Shown one piece after another: positions 35,336-45,000 of a stretch of 64,000 nt of DNA. The notes beneath the pieces were generated by a model, which worked only from the letters and a program-made list of their open reading frames with translations, ran no database searches and was not told the DNA's origin. Origin of the DNA: JAIEPM01 sp964546815 (GTDB lineage Bacteria; Cyanobacteriota; Vampirovibrionia; Obscuribacterales; Obscuribacteraceae); the NCBI GenBank assembly GCA_964546815.1, contig CAZJLR010000012.1, positions 62,001 to 126,000 on the forward strand, given 5' to 3'. Both the position numbers and the translations under genes were made by a program. Position 1 is the stretch's first letter; every line of letters begins with the position of its first letter.

Positions 35336-38300
35336 CTATTTTGCTCCGCTTGCAGCCTGTTGGGGAACTTCTGATTTGACTTGTTTGCGCAAATCGTCAA
35401 TTCTCTTTTGGGCATCTTGGAACGCATGGTCGTAAATGACGCCCTGTCCCCAACGTGAGCTTGTGTCAACCATCGGGCGAGAGTACATCAATGCTGCTGA
35501 GCCGAGCGCGGCTGAGGCTGCTGGCACGTCTGCTACGCCGATTGTGGTGAACAGTTTGGTGACGCCTGTGCCGACTCCATTTTTAACGAAGCCTGGTGTC
35601 ATGGCGCTGCCAAATATTGGCAGAGTCAACGATGACATTACACCTGCGGACAAGCCTGCCTTGTTCATGTCTGTCCAGTAGGCTCCAAGTGTGTCGTAGT
35701 TCTTGCCGTCAAGATGTTCGCCTGTATAAATTGCTGCGCCCTTGTTCAATGCACCAAATCCATATGCAAGACCGAAGGTTGTAAGTGACTTGGCTGCAAA
35801 CTGTCTGGTGTTGTACTCGGCAAGATTCATCGCGCCGTCAACAAAAAGCTGTGCTGTGCGCTCTCCGCCCCAGCCGGCAAATTGGGCTCTGGCTAAGACA
35901 TTCCAGGCTGATGTGCCTTCCTGAGCTGCGGCCAGGCGGAATGGTGTGTAATTAACAGGGTTTAGTCTGGAAGGCATTGCTTCCAGGAATTGTGCAACCT
36001 TGCTCTTGCCCAGTGCTGATGCTTGAGCGCTTGCATCTTTGGCTAGTTCAAGCCCTGTAATTTTGGATCCTTCGGCAAGGTTTAGCTTAGCAACTGTGGC
36101 TTCAGATAGATTTTGGTTGCCTGGCAAGTATTCCAAGCCTTTGATTGCTGCATATGTGGTGCCGGTTGCAACAGTATTGCGGATGAACCCTTTACTGCTG
36201 AGCAGGTCGTTTCCTGCAACTGCGTTATTTGCAAGTCCGCCCGCTGCAAGAGCTGTGATACCAACAATTGGAGCTTTTACGTAGAACGGAAGCGGGGCTT
36301 TTGTTTCTAATGCTTGCAAGCCTTTGCTGGCGAGCCAGCCGGTACCAAATGAAGTGGCGACTCCGGTTACGTCTCCGGCAAGGTTGCGCAATTGAGAATG
36401 ACCATCTTTGAGCATCTGGTCATGCTGTGCCTGTGCTTCTTTGGCATTGTTCAATTTGGCAAAAACGAGTCTGTCGACAACTTTGTCGTATTCTTCTTTC
36501 TTGCCGCCGAGGAAGCCGCCGATGACTGGAATTTCGTTGGCCATGTGTCCGCTGAGTGATATGCCTGCGGCGTTGAATGTAAGTGTTGCGCCAGGCAGTA
36601 GCGTGTCAATTGCGCCGGTTTGTGTTTTGTCGATGGCATCCTTCGCTGCTTCCGTGTAAGCCAATGCTGCTGCTGAGCCATCTTCTATATTCATTTGCTT
36701 GCCGAGTTCGGCTTGTTTTAGAGCACCAAGAATTTCAGGGGTTGTGTTGAATGTAACCGGATCAACAGCGGCTATGCTTTCCATGATTGGTTTGGCGCTG
36801 TCTTGAATGCCTTTGTCGTGCAATTCAATGCCGACCTTGCTGGCTTCTACTGCGTGTTGTTTGCGAATGCCGGCTGGGTCTTGAACCTTTTGTGCCAGTA
36901 CGGCCATGTTTTGAAGTGTTAGTCTTTCTGGGGCTGTAAGCGCACGTTGCATAGCTTCTTGCATCGCCGGACCTTGCTTGCCAATCAATGCTTGCAACAT
37001 GTCCTGCTGGTTCATGTCTTTCATGGCACTGCGAATTGCTTGCTCATCTTTGTCACGCTGAGGTCCTTCCGGTCCTTCAAGATGGCGGTTGCCTTGTTTG
37101 AATGAATCAAGGCCCATCTGTAGTTGCATCTGCATTGAGCCAATTGCCTGATTCAATTTGTCTAGCGACTCGGCTACGGTTTTGCCACCACCTCTTTCCA
37201 TAACTTCTTTGTCTGCAAGGGCTTCTGCTTGCTTGAAGAGTTGGTCGGCTTGAGCCCAGGCTTGCTTTGGATCTTTGCTCTTGTCTGAAAGAACCGAAAG
37301 GGCATCTCTGCTTATTTTGAGGTCGGGGAATAATTTGTTCTGTGCTTCTTCCATTTTCGCCATGTCTGGCGTGCGCAGGTTAAGTGTTGCCAGCATCTTT
37401 GCACCGTCTGCGGTGCTTTGCATTAATGCTGCAATTTCAGGGTTTTTGATTGCTTCGCTTATTAGAGCTGAAGCTCTGGGTTTGTTTTCTTCGCCTTGAA
37501 TCAAGTAGGCTTGTGCAAGCTGTATGCGAGCTTGGTCGGCATGCTTGAATGCGTCTGCTTGTTGCATGCTTTCTGAAAATTCTTGCGCAAATGCTGCTTT
37601 GGGGTCTCTGATCAAAGCCGTGTGAGCATCGATTGCTTTGGCTAAATCTGGGCTTAGTTTTTTCTGTTCATCAAGCTTTTGCTGAAAGAGCGCGCGGCAA
37701 GTGGCTTCCAATTTGGACTGATCTGGCTGAGCTCCCGCAGCTTTGATAGCATTGTTTACTGCTACAGAGAGAATCTTCTCTTGAGTCATGTATTTTTCTT
37801 GATCTGCTGGTGACAGAGCTGCTACTTGCTTGCTTAGCTCAGCATTGACTTTCATATAATTGTTGAGCGCGTCGATTTGACCCTTCTTCACATCATCGGC
37901 ACTTACTGCGTTGATTTCAATAGGTGTCAATTCGCCAAATGTTTGCTTGCCCGATTTTTCGAGTGCAAGGGCATATCTCATTTCGGCTGCGTATTTTGTT
38001 TGAGCTTGAGTCTCAAATGCTGCAATGGCTTCTGGCTTGATTGAAGTGTAGTCAGCCAGAGCTTTTTCCCAAACAGGAGCAAGTTTGGCAAATTGTTCTT
38101 TTGGCATAGGCTTGCTGCCGTTTTCTGTAGCTTGCGAATAAACTACATATGATGCATTCAAATTGGTGGCAGACGCAACTTGATCTGCGTTGAGAGCTGC
38201 CTGGTTGGCCGCGTTGCGCTCAACTTGTGTGTTGCTTTCAGCAGGCTTGCTGGGCTCAACTGGTTTAACTGGAGTATCTGTTGCTTTGTTGCTGTTATCG

Positions 38301-38422
38301 TTTGGCTTGGGTGCTTCTGGCTGTTTCAAAAACGTGTATGCGGCTTCATGAAAAGGACTGTTATCAGTGGTGCTTTGTTCTGGAGCTTTCTTGTCCCACG
38401 GGGAGTCATGTGCTTCAACCAT
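35336..38422 (-). CDS. Giant leaderless helical/Gly-rich protein, 1028 aa
   Basis: ATG preceded by AGGTGATT. N-terminal 75 residues are Pro/Lys/Asn-rich and disordered; no signal peptide. Residues about 80-660 are long Ala/Lys/Gln-rich helices. Residues about 660-1000 are Gly/Ala-rich and hydrophobic (GVATSFGTGWLASKGLQAL; VGITALAAGGLANNAVAG). From about residue 75 to the end it is homologous to the C-terminal half of the 1729-aa protein at 42003, with strings such as NTVATGTTYAAIKGLEYL and IYTGEHLDGK shared exactly. No catalytic motif was recognised. Effector, pore-forming or surface roles are only speculation. Confidence 0.65.
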   Translation of the reverse strand: MVEAHDSPWDKKAPEQSTTDNSPFHEAAYTFLKQPEAPKPNDNSNKATDTPVKPVEPSKPAESNTQVERNAANQAALNADQVASATNLNASYVVYSQATENGSKPMPKEQFAKLAPVWEKALADYTSIKPEAIAAFETQAQTKYAAEMRYALALEKSGKQTFGELTPIEINAVSADDVKKGQIDALNNYMKVNAELSKQVAALSPADQEKYMTQEKILSVAVNNAIKAAGAQPDQSKLEATCRALFQQKLDEQKKLSPDLAKAIDAHTALIRDPKAAFAQEFSESMQQADAFKHADQARIQLAQAYLIQGEENKPRASALISEAIKNPEIAALMQSTADGAKMLATLNLRTPDMAKMEEAQNKLFPDLKISRDALSVLSDKSKDPKQAWAQADQLFKQAEALADKEVMERGGGKTVAESLDKLNQAIGSMQMQLQMGLDSFKQGNRHLEGPEGPQRDKDEQAIRSAMKDMNQQDMLQALIGKQGPAMQEAMQRALTAPERLTLQNMAVLAQKVQDPAGIRKQHAVEASKVGIELHDKGIQDSAKPIMESIAAVDPVTFNTTPEILGALKQAELGKQMNIEDGSAAALAYTEAAKDAIDKTQTGAIDTLLPGATLTFNAAGISLSGHMANEIPVIGGFLGGKKEEYDKVVDRLVFAKLNNAKEAQAQHDQMLKDGHSQLRNLAGDVTGVATSFGTGWLASKGLQALETKAPLPFYVKAPIVGITALAAGGLANNAVAGNDLLSSKGFIRNTVATGTTYAAIKGLEYLPGNQNLSEATVAKLNLAEGSKITGLELAKDASAQASALGKSKVAQFLEAMPSRLNPVNYTPFRLAAAQEGTSAWNVLARAQFAGWGGERTAQLFVDGAMNLAEYNTRQFAAKSLTTFGLAYGFGALNKGAAIYTGEHLDGKNYDTLGAYWTDMNKAGLSAGVMSSLTLPIFGSAMTPGFVKNGVGTGVTKLFTTIGVADVPAASAALGSAALMYSRPMVDTSSRWGQGVIYDHAFQDAQKRIDDLRKQVKSEVPQQAASGAK

Positions 38423-38816
38423 TTGTAATCACCTATTGAAAATTTTGCCTGCGGGAAAATATAGAAGTTGTTGATCAGTGCAGCTTCCCATTCCTCTTGT
38501 CTTTATCCCTTGACATGATTAACTGGACACGCCCAAATGGGAAAACTACTAACTAGATCACTCACTTGAATTTGAAAATTGCATTTTGTCGGCTATTGAA
38601 TCAGAGCTGGAAAGAACTGTGCGGAGCGCATTTACGGCGTACATCTTGTCTCGAATTTTTGCGAAAAACGAGCAAGTTTAGACATCTGTCATCTGCTTGA
38701 TTTAAAACTGTTCATCTCAAAAAATGAAACTGCATTAGCAAGGACAAATGCAAAACACCCCAGAACTGTGGCTTCCTGCCTGCGTTTCTGGGGTGCTTTA
38801 GATAATCTATTGAGTC
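38423..38816. other. Intergenic region between giant genes
   Basis: 394 bp. It holds the terminator at 38756-38795 for the 38817-41795 gene and presumably the promoter for the 35336-38422 gene. I see no coding sequence or convincing -35/-10 pair. Confidence 0.4.
38756..38795 (-). terminator. Terminator after the 992-aa gene
   Basis: CACCCCAGAA and its exact complement TTCTGGGGTG form a 10-bp stem with a 20-nt loop. On the minus strand the stem is followed by TTTTG, 21 bp after the stop of the 38817 gene. Confidence 0.75.
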
Positions 38817-41795
38817 TTACAGGCCTTGATCGCCTTCTGGTTTAATCAGGTAATCGTACAGATCTTTGTTGAATTCAGATCTGCGCATTGTGTGGTTTGG
38901 TCTACCAAACATATTGCGTCCGTCTGGGCTAGACCAGAGGAAGTTCTTAGCGCTCTGTCTCAATGCTGATTGGTAGAGATTGCCACCATTTGCCAATATT
39001 TTTGATTCTACCGGTGCGCCCACTTTGGCACCAAAGTAAGCAGTTACAAGATTTGTTGGCATGTCCATGAGGACTTTCTCTGTGCTTCCAATTGCCCAGT
39101 CTTTAGCATTGTCATAGTTGCCGACAAGGGCTTCTGTTGGATATCTGCTTGCCACCGACCCTGCTGTTGCTGCAGAGAATGATGCCAGGAATGGGCTGCC
39201 ACCAAGGGCAATGCGGAACTTGTCTGCCATGCCGGCAGCCATGAATGCTTTTCCTGTTTGTCCAGCGCCAATTACAATTCCTTTTTCAGCTTGCTGGGCG
39301 ATAACATTTTCAACTGCAGCGGTGCCAACACCTCTGGCTACTGCATAGGTGGTGCCCATGACGCCACCAGTCATGCCTGATATGCCGTCGAAGCCTGCAC
39401 TAAGCAGAGTAACCTTGTCGCCGAAAACAAATTTCCTTATGGCAGATCCGGTTGCTGCGCCTGCTGCGAAACCAACTGCGCCACCACCTACAATGGCTCC
39501 TGGACCAGTCCACGAGAACAAAGCTGCGGCGCCCACACCAGCTGCGATACCAACGCCCCATGAGGCTAGTGAGATCGCTACTTCTTTGAGTGTGCCTTTG
39601 CACCAGTTCCAAACACTTTCGCCCCAGCCTTTTTCTCTGGTGGCTTCTTTTAGATCGCCCCAATGGGTTCGTCCATCAGTTCCTGGTAGTGAATTCAATT
39701 GGCTGATCATATCGGCGCCATATTTGTCATGTTCGATTTGAGCCATGAGCGGATTGTTTTCGCCTTTTTGCATGGCGACATCGATATACAGCATGGATAC
39801 GCGAGCTTGATTCAATGCTTGTTTTTGGAATTCCATTTGTTGAATCATTGAATAGCCACTAACAGCATCAAACAACGCGCTCTTGTCTTTCAAAGTTGCA
39901 GCCAATTTGTCGATGGCTTTTTGGTCGCCATTTTCTTTCATCATTTCGGTGAGTCCGGCAACCATTTCTTTTTCTTGTGCACTCATCTGGTTGCTTGGTT
40001 TCATGACTGCTTGAAGCAGCTTTATTTTGCCCTGGTCTTGCTCTGCAGCCGGCTTTGCTAACTCTGCATCAATCTTCTTTTGCAGTTGGCTCTTGATGAT
40101 TTTTTCGTTGCCGTCAGCACCATCGCGGTTGATTGTTGATGCAATCTTGGCTGCTTCTTCTGCTTTCTTGCGTGCAAGTGCGAAATCTTTGGCTACGTCT
40201 TTGTCGTCTTTTTCTGTTGCGGCTTTCTTTTTCAATTCATCATGCTCTTGCATGAGTTTGTTGAATGCCACCATTGAAGCACGATTGTCCAGTGAACCAT
40301 TGAGAGATTGTTCTAGCAATTGATCAAATCTTTCGCCTTGTTTGGCCGCAGCGGCTTTGCCATTGTCGTCAAAGCGAATGTTCATAAGAATGTCGCGTGC
40401 TGTCTTGCGATTTGATTCTGAGTCTTTGTCTTTGTCTGCGTTTAAGAGGAAGTCAGCATAAGCAATGTTGACATTTGGCTTGGCAAGACGGAAAGCATCT
40501 AAAATATTTGCTTCGTTGACTATCTTGAGTTCTTTTTCTTGTTGAAGACGAACTTCATTAGGTGTTGCCACGCCGTCTTTTAGTCTTTGCGCAAGAACTT
40601 CTCTGTCCTTCACCAGTTGATCGGCTTTAGCTTTGATAGCTTCACCGTCTTTTTCTGCATCAGGAAATCCTTTTGCAGCTTTGACACGAGCCGCTTCCAT
40701 GTCGGCGCGCGCACCTGCCAGATCTCCTGCGGCTGCTTTCTTGTTTGCGCTTTCGAGCAGCGGAAACGGGCTATCTGGATTTTTCAAATATTTGTCTTGG
40801 ATGAGCTTGTCGAGTGAGTCATCCTTTGCTTGTTTTGCATTTTCAATTTGCTTGGTCATGAATTCAGAGCGACCAACCGGTGAATTCAAAGCATCAGATG
40901 TTTTCTTTGCTTCATTCATCCATTCGTTGGCTGCATTTGGCAAACCTATTTTGCCCAAGAATTCGGCGTACAACTGACGAGTCACGATCGGTGTTTCTTG
41001 CATAATGCGAAGATCTCTAAACTGATTTTGTAACTCAGTTTGAGTTTTGAGAGCGTCGCCTAGTTGGCTGAGTTTCTCGCGTGTTTGTGGGTTGAGTTCT
41101 TTGTGTTCTTCCAAATAACGTGTGACCAGTCCACTATCAAGAATATTGCCTACTGCGGGGTTAATGCCTTTTGCAGCAAGTTCTTGTTGCAGTTCTTGCG
41201 TCTTTGTGTTTATTGCTTCGAGTCTCTTTGCGGTGCTCATCGTTGCGCCGATGACTTCGTTTGGTTCTTTCATGGATTTGTCAGCCATGTTCACCGCTGT
41301 CTCGTAGTCCTGGCTCATCTTGCCGATGTAGTCACCTTGCAGTGCGCTTACATCAACCATGCCACCACGACCATCGGAAACTTTGCCTGTTTTCATTTTC
41401 AAAGTGCCGTCTGGTTGCTGGTCATAGCAAGCTGCAACCATTGCCTTTTGCAAGTTTTGAACTTCAGTCAATAATTTTTGGATTTCGTAGATCGATCCAG
41501 TTTCAATTTTTTTCTGTGTTGTGCTTTCTGATGCGCGCTCTACCGGCGCATTAAGATCACGCGACGCAACTCGGTCTTTCTTTTGTTCGCCTTGAATGGT
41601 GACATCAGGAATGGATGGCTTGTCTTTTGCTGGAGCTGTTTCAGCTGGCTTTTCTTGTTTTGGGCTTTCAGATTCCGGTTTGCTGCCAAAACCAATGCGC
41701 ACTGCAAGTGCAGTCTTGTCCGCATGATTGTCTGATTCTGCCGGTTTTGCAACTTTGTCGAATGGACTATGGTCTATCAAATGCTCATCGGACAT
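38817..41795 (-). CDS. Giant leaderless helical/Gly-rich protein, 992 aa
   Basis: ATG with GGGTGAAG upstream. It begins MSDEHLIDHSPFDKV and has a Lys/Glu/Pro-rich disordered N-terminus of about 90 residues. A long charged helical region follows (about 100-690). The region of about 715-890 is Gly/Ala-rich and hydrophobic (VGIAAGVGAAALFSWTGPG; GGGAVGFAAGAATGSA), followed by a soluble tail. The architecture matches its two neighbours, but direct sequence identity is not obvious by eye. No signal peptide or enzyme motif. Its own terminator and flanking gaps suggest separate transcription. Confidence 0.62.
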   Translation of the reverse strand: MSDEHLIDHSPFDKVAKPAESDNHADKTALAVRIGFGSKPESESPKQEKPAETAPAKDKPSIPDVTIQGEQKKDRVASRDLNAPVERASESTTQKKIETGSIYEIQKLLTEVQNLQKAMVAACYDQQPDGTLKMKTGKVSDGRGGMVDVSALQGDYIGKMSQDYETAVNMADKSMKEPNEVIGATMSTAKRLEAINTKTQELQQELAAKGINPAVGNILDSGLVTRYLEEHKELNPQTREKLSQLGDALKTQTELQNQFRDLRIMQETPIVTRQLYAEFLGKIGLPNAANEWMNEAKKTSDALNSPVGRSEFMTKQIENAKQAKDDSLDKLIQDKYLKNPDSPFPLLESANKKAAAGDLAGARADMEAARVKAAKGFPDAEKDGEAIKAKADQLVKDREVLAQRLKDGVATPNEVRLQQEKELKIVNEANILDAFRLAKPNVNIAYADFLLNADKDKDSESNRKTARDILMNIRFDDNGKAAAAKQGERFDQLLEQSLNGSLDNRASMVAFNKLMQEHDELKKKAATEKDDKDVAKDFALARKKAEEAAKIASTINRDGADGNEKIIKSQLQKKIDAELAKPAAEQDQGKIKLLQAVMKPSNQMSAQEKEMVAGLTEMMKENGDQKAIDKLAATLKDKSALFDAVSGYSMIQQMEFQKQALNQARVSMLYIDVAMQKGENNPLMAQIEHDKYGADMISQLNSLPGTDGRTHWGDLKEATREKGWGESVWNWCKGTLKEVAISLASWGVGIAAGVGAAALFSWTGPGAIVGGGAVGFAAGAATGSAIRKFVFGDKVTLLSAGFDGISGMTGGVMGTTYAVARGVGTAAVENVIAQQAEKGIVIGAGQTGKAFMAAGMADKFRIALGGSPFLASFSAATAGSVASRYPTEALVGNYDNAKDWAIGSTEKVLMDMPTNLVTAYFGAKVGAPVESKILANGGNLYQSALRQSAKNFLWSSPDGRNMFGRPNHTMRRSEFNKDLYDYLIKPEGDQGL

Positions 41796-41951
41796 TGCTC
41801 TTCACCCAACTTCTAATAACGAATATATGCCACAAACCCTTGTAGGTGAATCTATACGGGTTGACAAGGTTTTGGACAGGCATTCTGAGATTTCGTTAAA
41901 AGAGTGAAATTCACCGATTTTTGGGTGCATTTTTAGATTTAATGCAAAAAA

Positions 41952-41981
41952 AGAGCAGTCACCACTTTCGGTGACTGCTCT
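41952..41981 (-). terminator. Intrinsic terminator after the 1729-aa gene
   Basis: AGAGCAGTCACC pairs perfectly with GGTGACTGCTCT (12 bp, 6-nt loop). On the minus strand seven T follow. It lies 22 bp after the stop codon at 42003 and is one of the strongest terminators in the window. Confidence 0.92.
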
Positions 41982-42002
41982 GACTGACCTTAAGCTTTTG
42001 GC

Positions 42003-45000
42003 TTATTTCTTTTCTTCAGGCTTAGGAGCAACTCCTTGCTGTGCTGCCTGCTGCGCTAATTCTTGAAGTTTCAGTTCATTGAAGCGCTTGTCTGAGCGAC
42101 GATACATGTCGGCAAATATGCGGCTTTCGCCAAATCTACCGCCAGAATCGAGTCCGCTTTGTGCAAACATCAAGCTTGAAGTGCCAAGTGCTGATGCTGC
42201 CGCTGGTACGTCAGCAACGCCAATCCTGGTGAACATCGAAGTTACACCCTTACCGACTGCATCCTTCGCAAATCCTGGAACGAATGCTCCGGCGAATGGA
42301 ACTGTGATTGATGCAGCAAGCGCGGTGTTGAGACCTGCCTGGTTCATATCAGTCCAAATAGCTCCTGGCGTATCGTATTTCTTGCCGTCGAGGTGCTCGC
42401 CGGTGTAGATTGCTGCGCCCTTGTTTGCGACGCCGAAGCCATAACCCAGTGCAGCTGTGCTCATAGCTTTGGCTGCAAATAGTCTGGTGTTGTATTCAGC
42501 AAGGCTCATTGTGCCGTTAGCGAACATTGCGGCTGTGCGCTCGCCGCCCATTCCTGCGACACGGAATCTCGAAATGAGGTTCCAGGAAGACTTGCCTGCT
42601 TCTGCCGGCACAAACTTGAACGGAGTGTAGTTGATCGGGTTGACTCTAGGTCCGATTGCTTCAGCAATTTGCACAATCTTCGATTTGCCCAGCGCTGCTT
42701 CAGCAGCTGTAGCATCTCTTGCAACTTGCATGCCTGTGACTTGTGCGCCCTCGGCATAACCAAGTCTGTTAGCTAGCTTTGCAGTGGTTTCTGCCGACAG
42801 TGTTTGTCTGCCTGGCAAGTACTCTAAGCCTTTGATTGCTGCGTAGGTTGTGCCTGTGGCAACAGTGTTTCTGATGTAACCTTTGCTGCTCAGCAGGTCG
42901 TTGCCGGCAACAGCGTTGTTGGCTGCGCCGCCAGCTACCAGGGCTGTTGGCACGATAACCAGAGCTTTGCCCCAGAATGGTAGCGGAGCTTTCTCCATGC
43001 TGGTGGTCAGCATGTTGAGACCACGGTTTGTGAGCCAGCCGGTACCGAATGATGTGGCAACACCGGTAGCATCGCCCAGGAATCCGCGTACCTGGCTCTT
43101 TCCATCGTTTACAACTTGGTTGCGTTGAAGAAGTGCTTCTTCTTCGTTCTTCTGTCTGGCATGCGCCATTTGCTCGATGATCTTGTCAGTCGATTCTTTG
43201 CTGCCGCCAAACATTCCGCCTACCAGCCACAAGTCTGAGGCATAGATACCGGCAGTTGAGTTCAGCACGTTGTTTGCAATCAAAGATGTATTTGGAACGA
43301 GTTTGTCGACAAGACCAACCTGGCTCTTAGAGATAGTGTCTTTGGCTGCTTCAGTGAAGGCAATCGCTGATGCTTTGCCGTTGGAAATGTCCATCTGTCT
43401 GCCTTGCTCGGCCTGCTTCAGCGCGCCCACGATTTCTGGGCTGCCGTTGAATGTTTGTGGGTCGACCTGAGCGATGCTGACGAGAATGTTTTTGGCTTGT
43501 TCTTGAAGAGGTTTGTCGTTTGCCTTGGTGGCATATTCGCTTGTTGCCAGCGCATGGTTCATGCGAATCAATGCTGGTAGAGCTGCTTTCTGCGACAGAA
43601 CCATCATGTTGTTCATGGTGAGCATTTCAGGCTGATTCAGAATGCGTAGCATTGCTGCCTTAGCGTCTGGTCCTTTAGCACCCATGAGTGCCTGAACCAT
43701 GTCATCATGCGACATGTCTTTGACTAGGTTTTTGACGATAGCGTCATCCGCTTTGTCTCTTTCTGGTCCGCCAGGTCCTGGTGGCAGCTGGCGAGCACCA
43801 GCTTTGTAAGCATCAAGAGCCATACCTAGCTGCATTTCCATTGCAGCGATTGTTTGGTTGATTTTTGCAAGGGAATCAGCAACATCTTTGCCGCCGCCCT
43901 TTTGCATAATTTCCTTATCGCTGGCTTCTTCGGCTTGTTTGTAGAGCTTGTCTGCTTCAGTATAAGCTGCTTTAGGATCTTTGCTCTTGTCTGCAAAGGC
44001 CAGTGCTGCTTCTCTCTGCAATTTCATTTCAGGGAAGAGCTTGTCTGCGTCTTCCTGAGCTTGCTTCATATCTGGTGTAGCGAGATTGAGTCTGGAAAGC
44101 AGAGCTTGACCATCTGAAGTGCCCTGGAGAACTTTCGCTACTTCAGGATTTTTCATAGCGTCAGTTAGGAGCGCTGCAGCTTTGGCATCATTTTCCTTGC
44201 CTTGTAGAGCAAGTGCCTGTGCAAACTGTACGCGAGCCTGGTCTACGTGGCGGTATGAATCAATGCGATTCATATCTTCAGCAAACTGTTGTGCATAAAC
44301 TCCGGCTGCTGTATTCAGGACAGCTTCGCGTGCGTCGATTGCTTTGCCGAGCTCTGGGCTCAGGGCTTTTTGTGCATCGATTTGTGCTTTGTAAGCAACG
44401 TCGTAAGCTGCTTTCAGTTTGGCTCTGTCTGGCGGATTGCCGGCATCTTTTTGAGCTTGCTCCATTGATGCCTGGAATTTCTCTGTTGCGGCATCGAATT
44501 TGGCTCTGTTTTCTGGATTTAGTGTTTTAAGTTGAGCTGCCAGATCGTCTACGGCCTTGCCGTAAACATTGAGAGCATCAGTTTGAGCCTTGCGAACTTC
44601 ATCAACAGTGACTGTCTTCAGGTCGTTTTCATCAGGAGTTTGTTTGCCGCTCTTTTGCTGGGCAACTAGATATTGCATTCTCGATGCGAAGGCAATTTGA
44701 GTTTGCTTTTCAAAATTATTCAGTGTTTCTGGGCTGATTGAAGCATTGGCTGCGATAGCCTTTTCCCAAATTGGTGCAATGGTGTCAAACTTTTCTTTCG
44801 GAATTGGCTTGGTGAAGCCGTCTGTAGCCGCAGCGTATGCCTGACCTGCTTGGAATATTGTTGTTGCAGATTGGAGTTGCTCTTCGCTCAGCTTTTCAGC
44901 TGGTTTTGCTGGAGCTGTAGGATCTACTTTATCTTTTGCATTTGTCTGATCAGCTGGTTTTTGTGCTTGAGTCTGATCAGCTGGCTTTTGTGGTTGAGTC

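Noticed and set aside
38180..38428. Small plus-strand gene opposite the start of the 1028-aa gene
   Set aside because: It lies fully antisense to the disordered N-terminus, with no promoter or ribosome site.
36408..39741. Plus-strand frames rich in Ala, Pro and Ser opposite the giant genes
   Set aside because: They mirror the Gly/Ala-rich coding of the minus strand and lack ribosome sites and domains.
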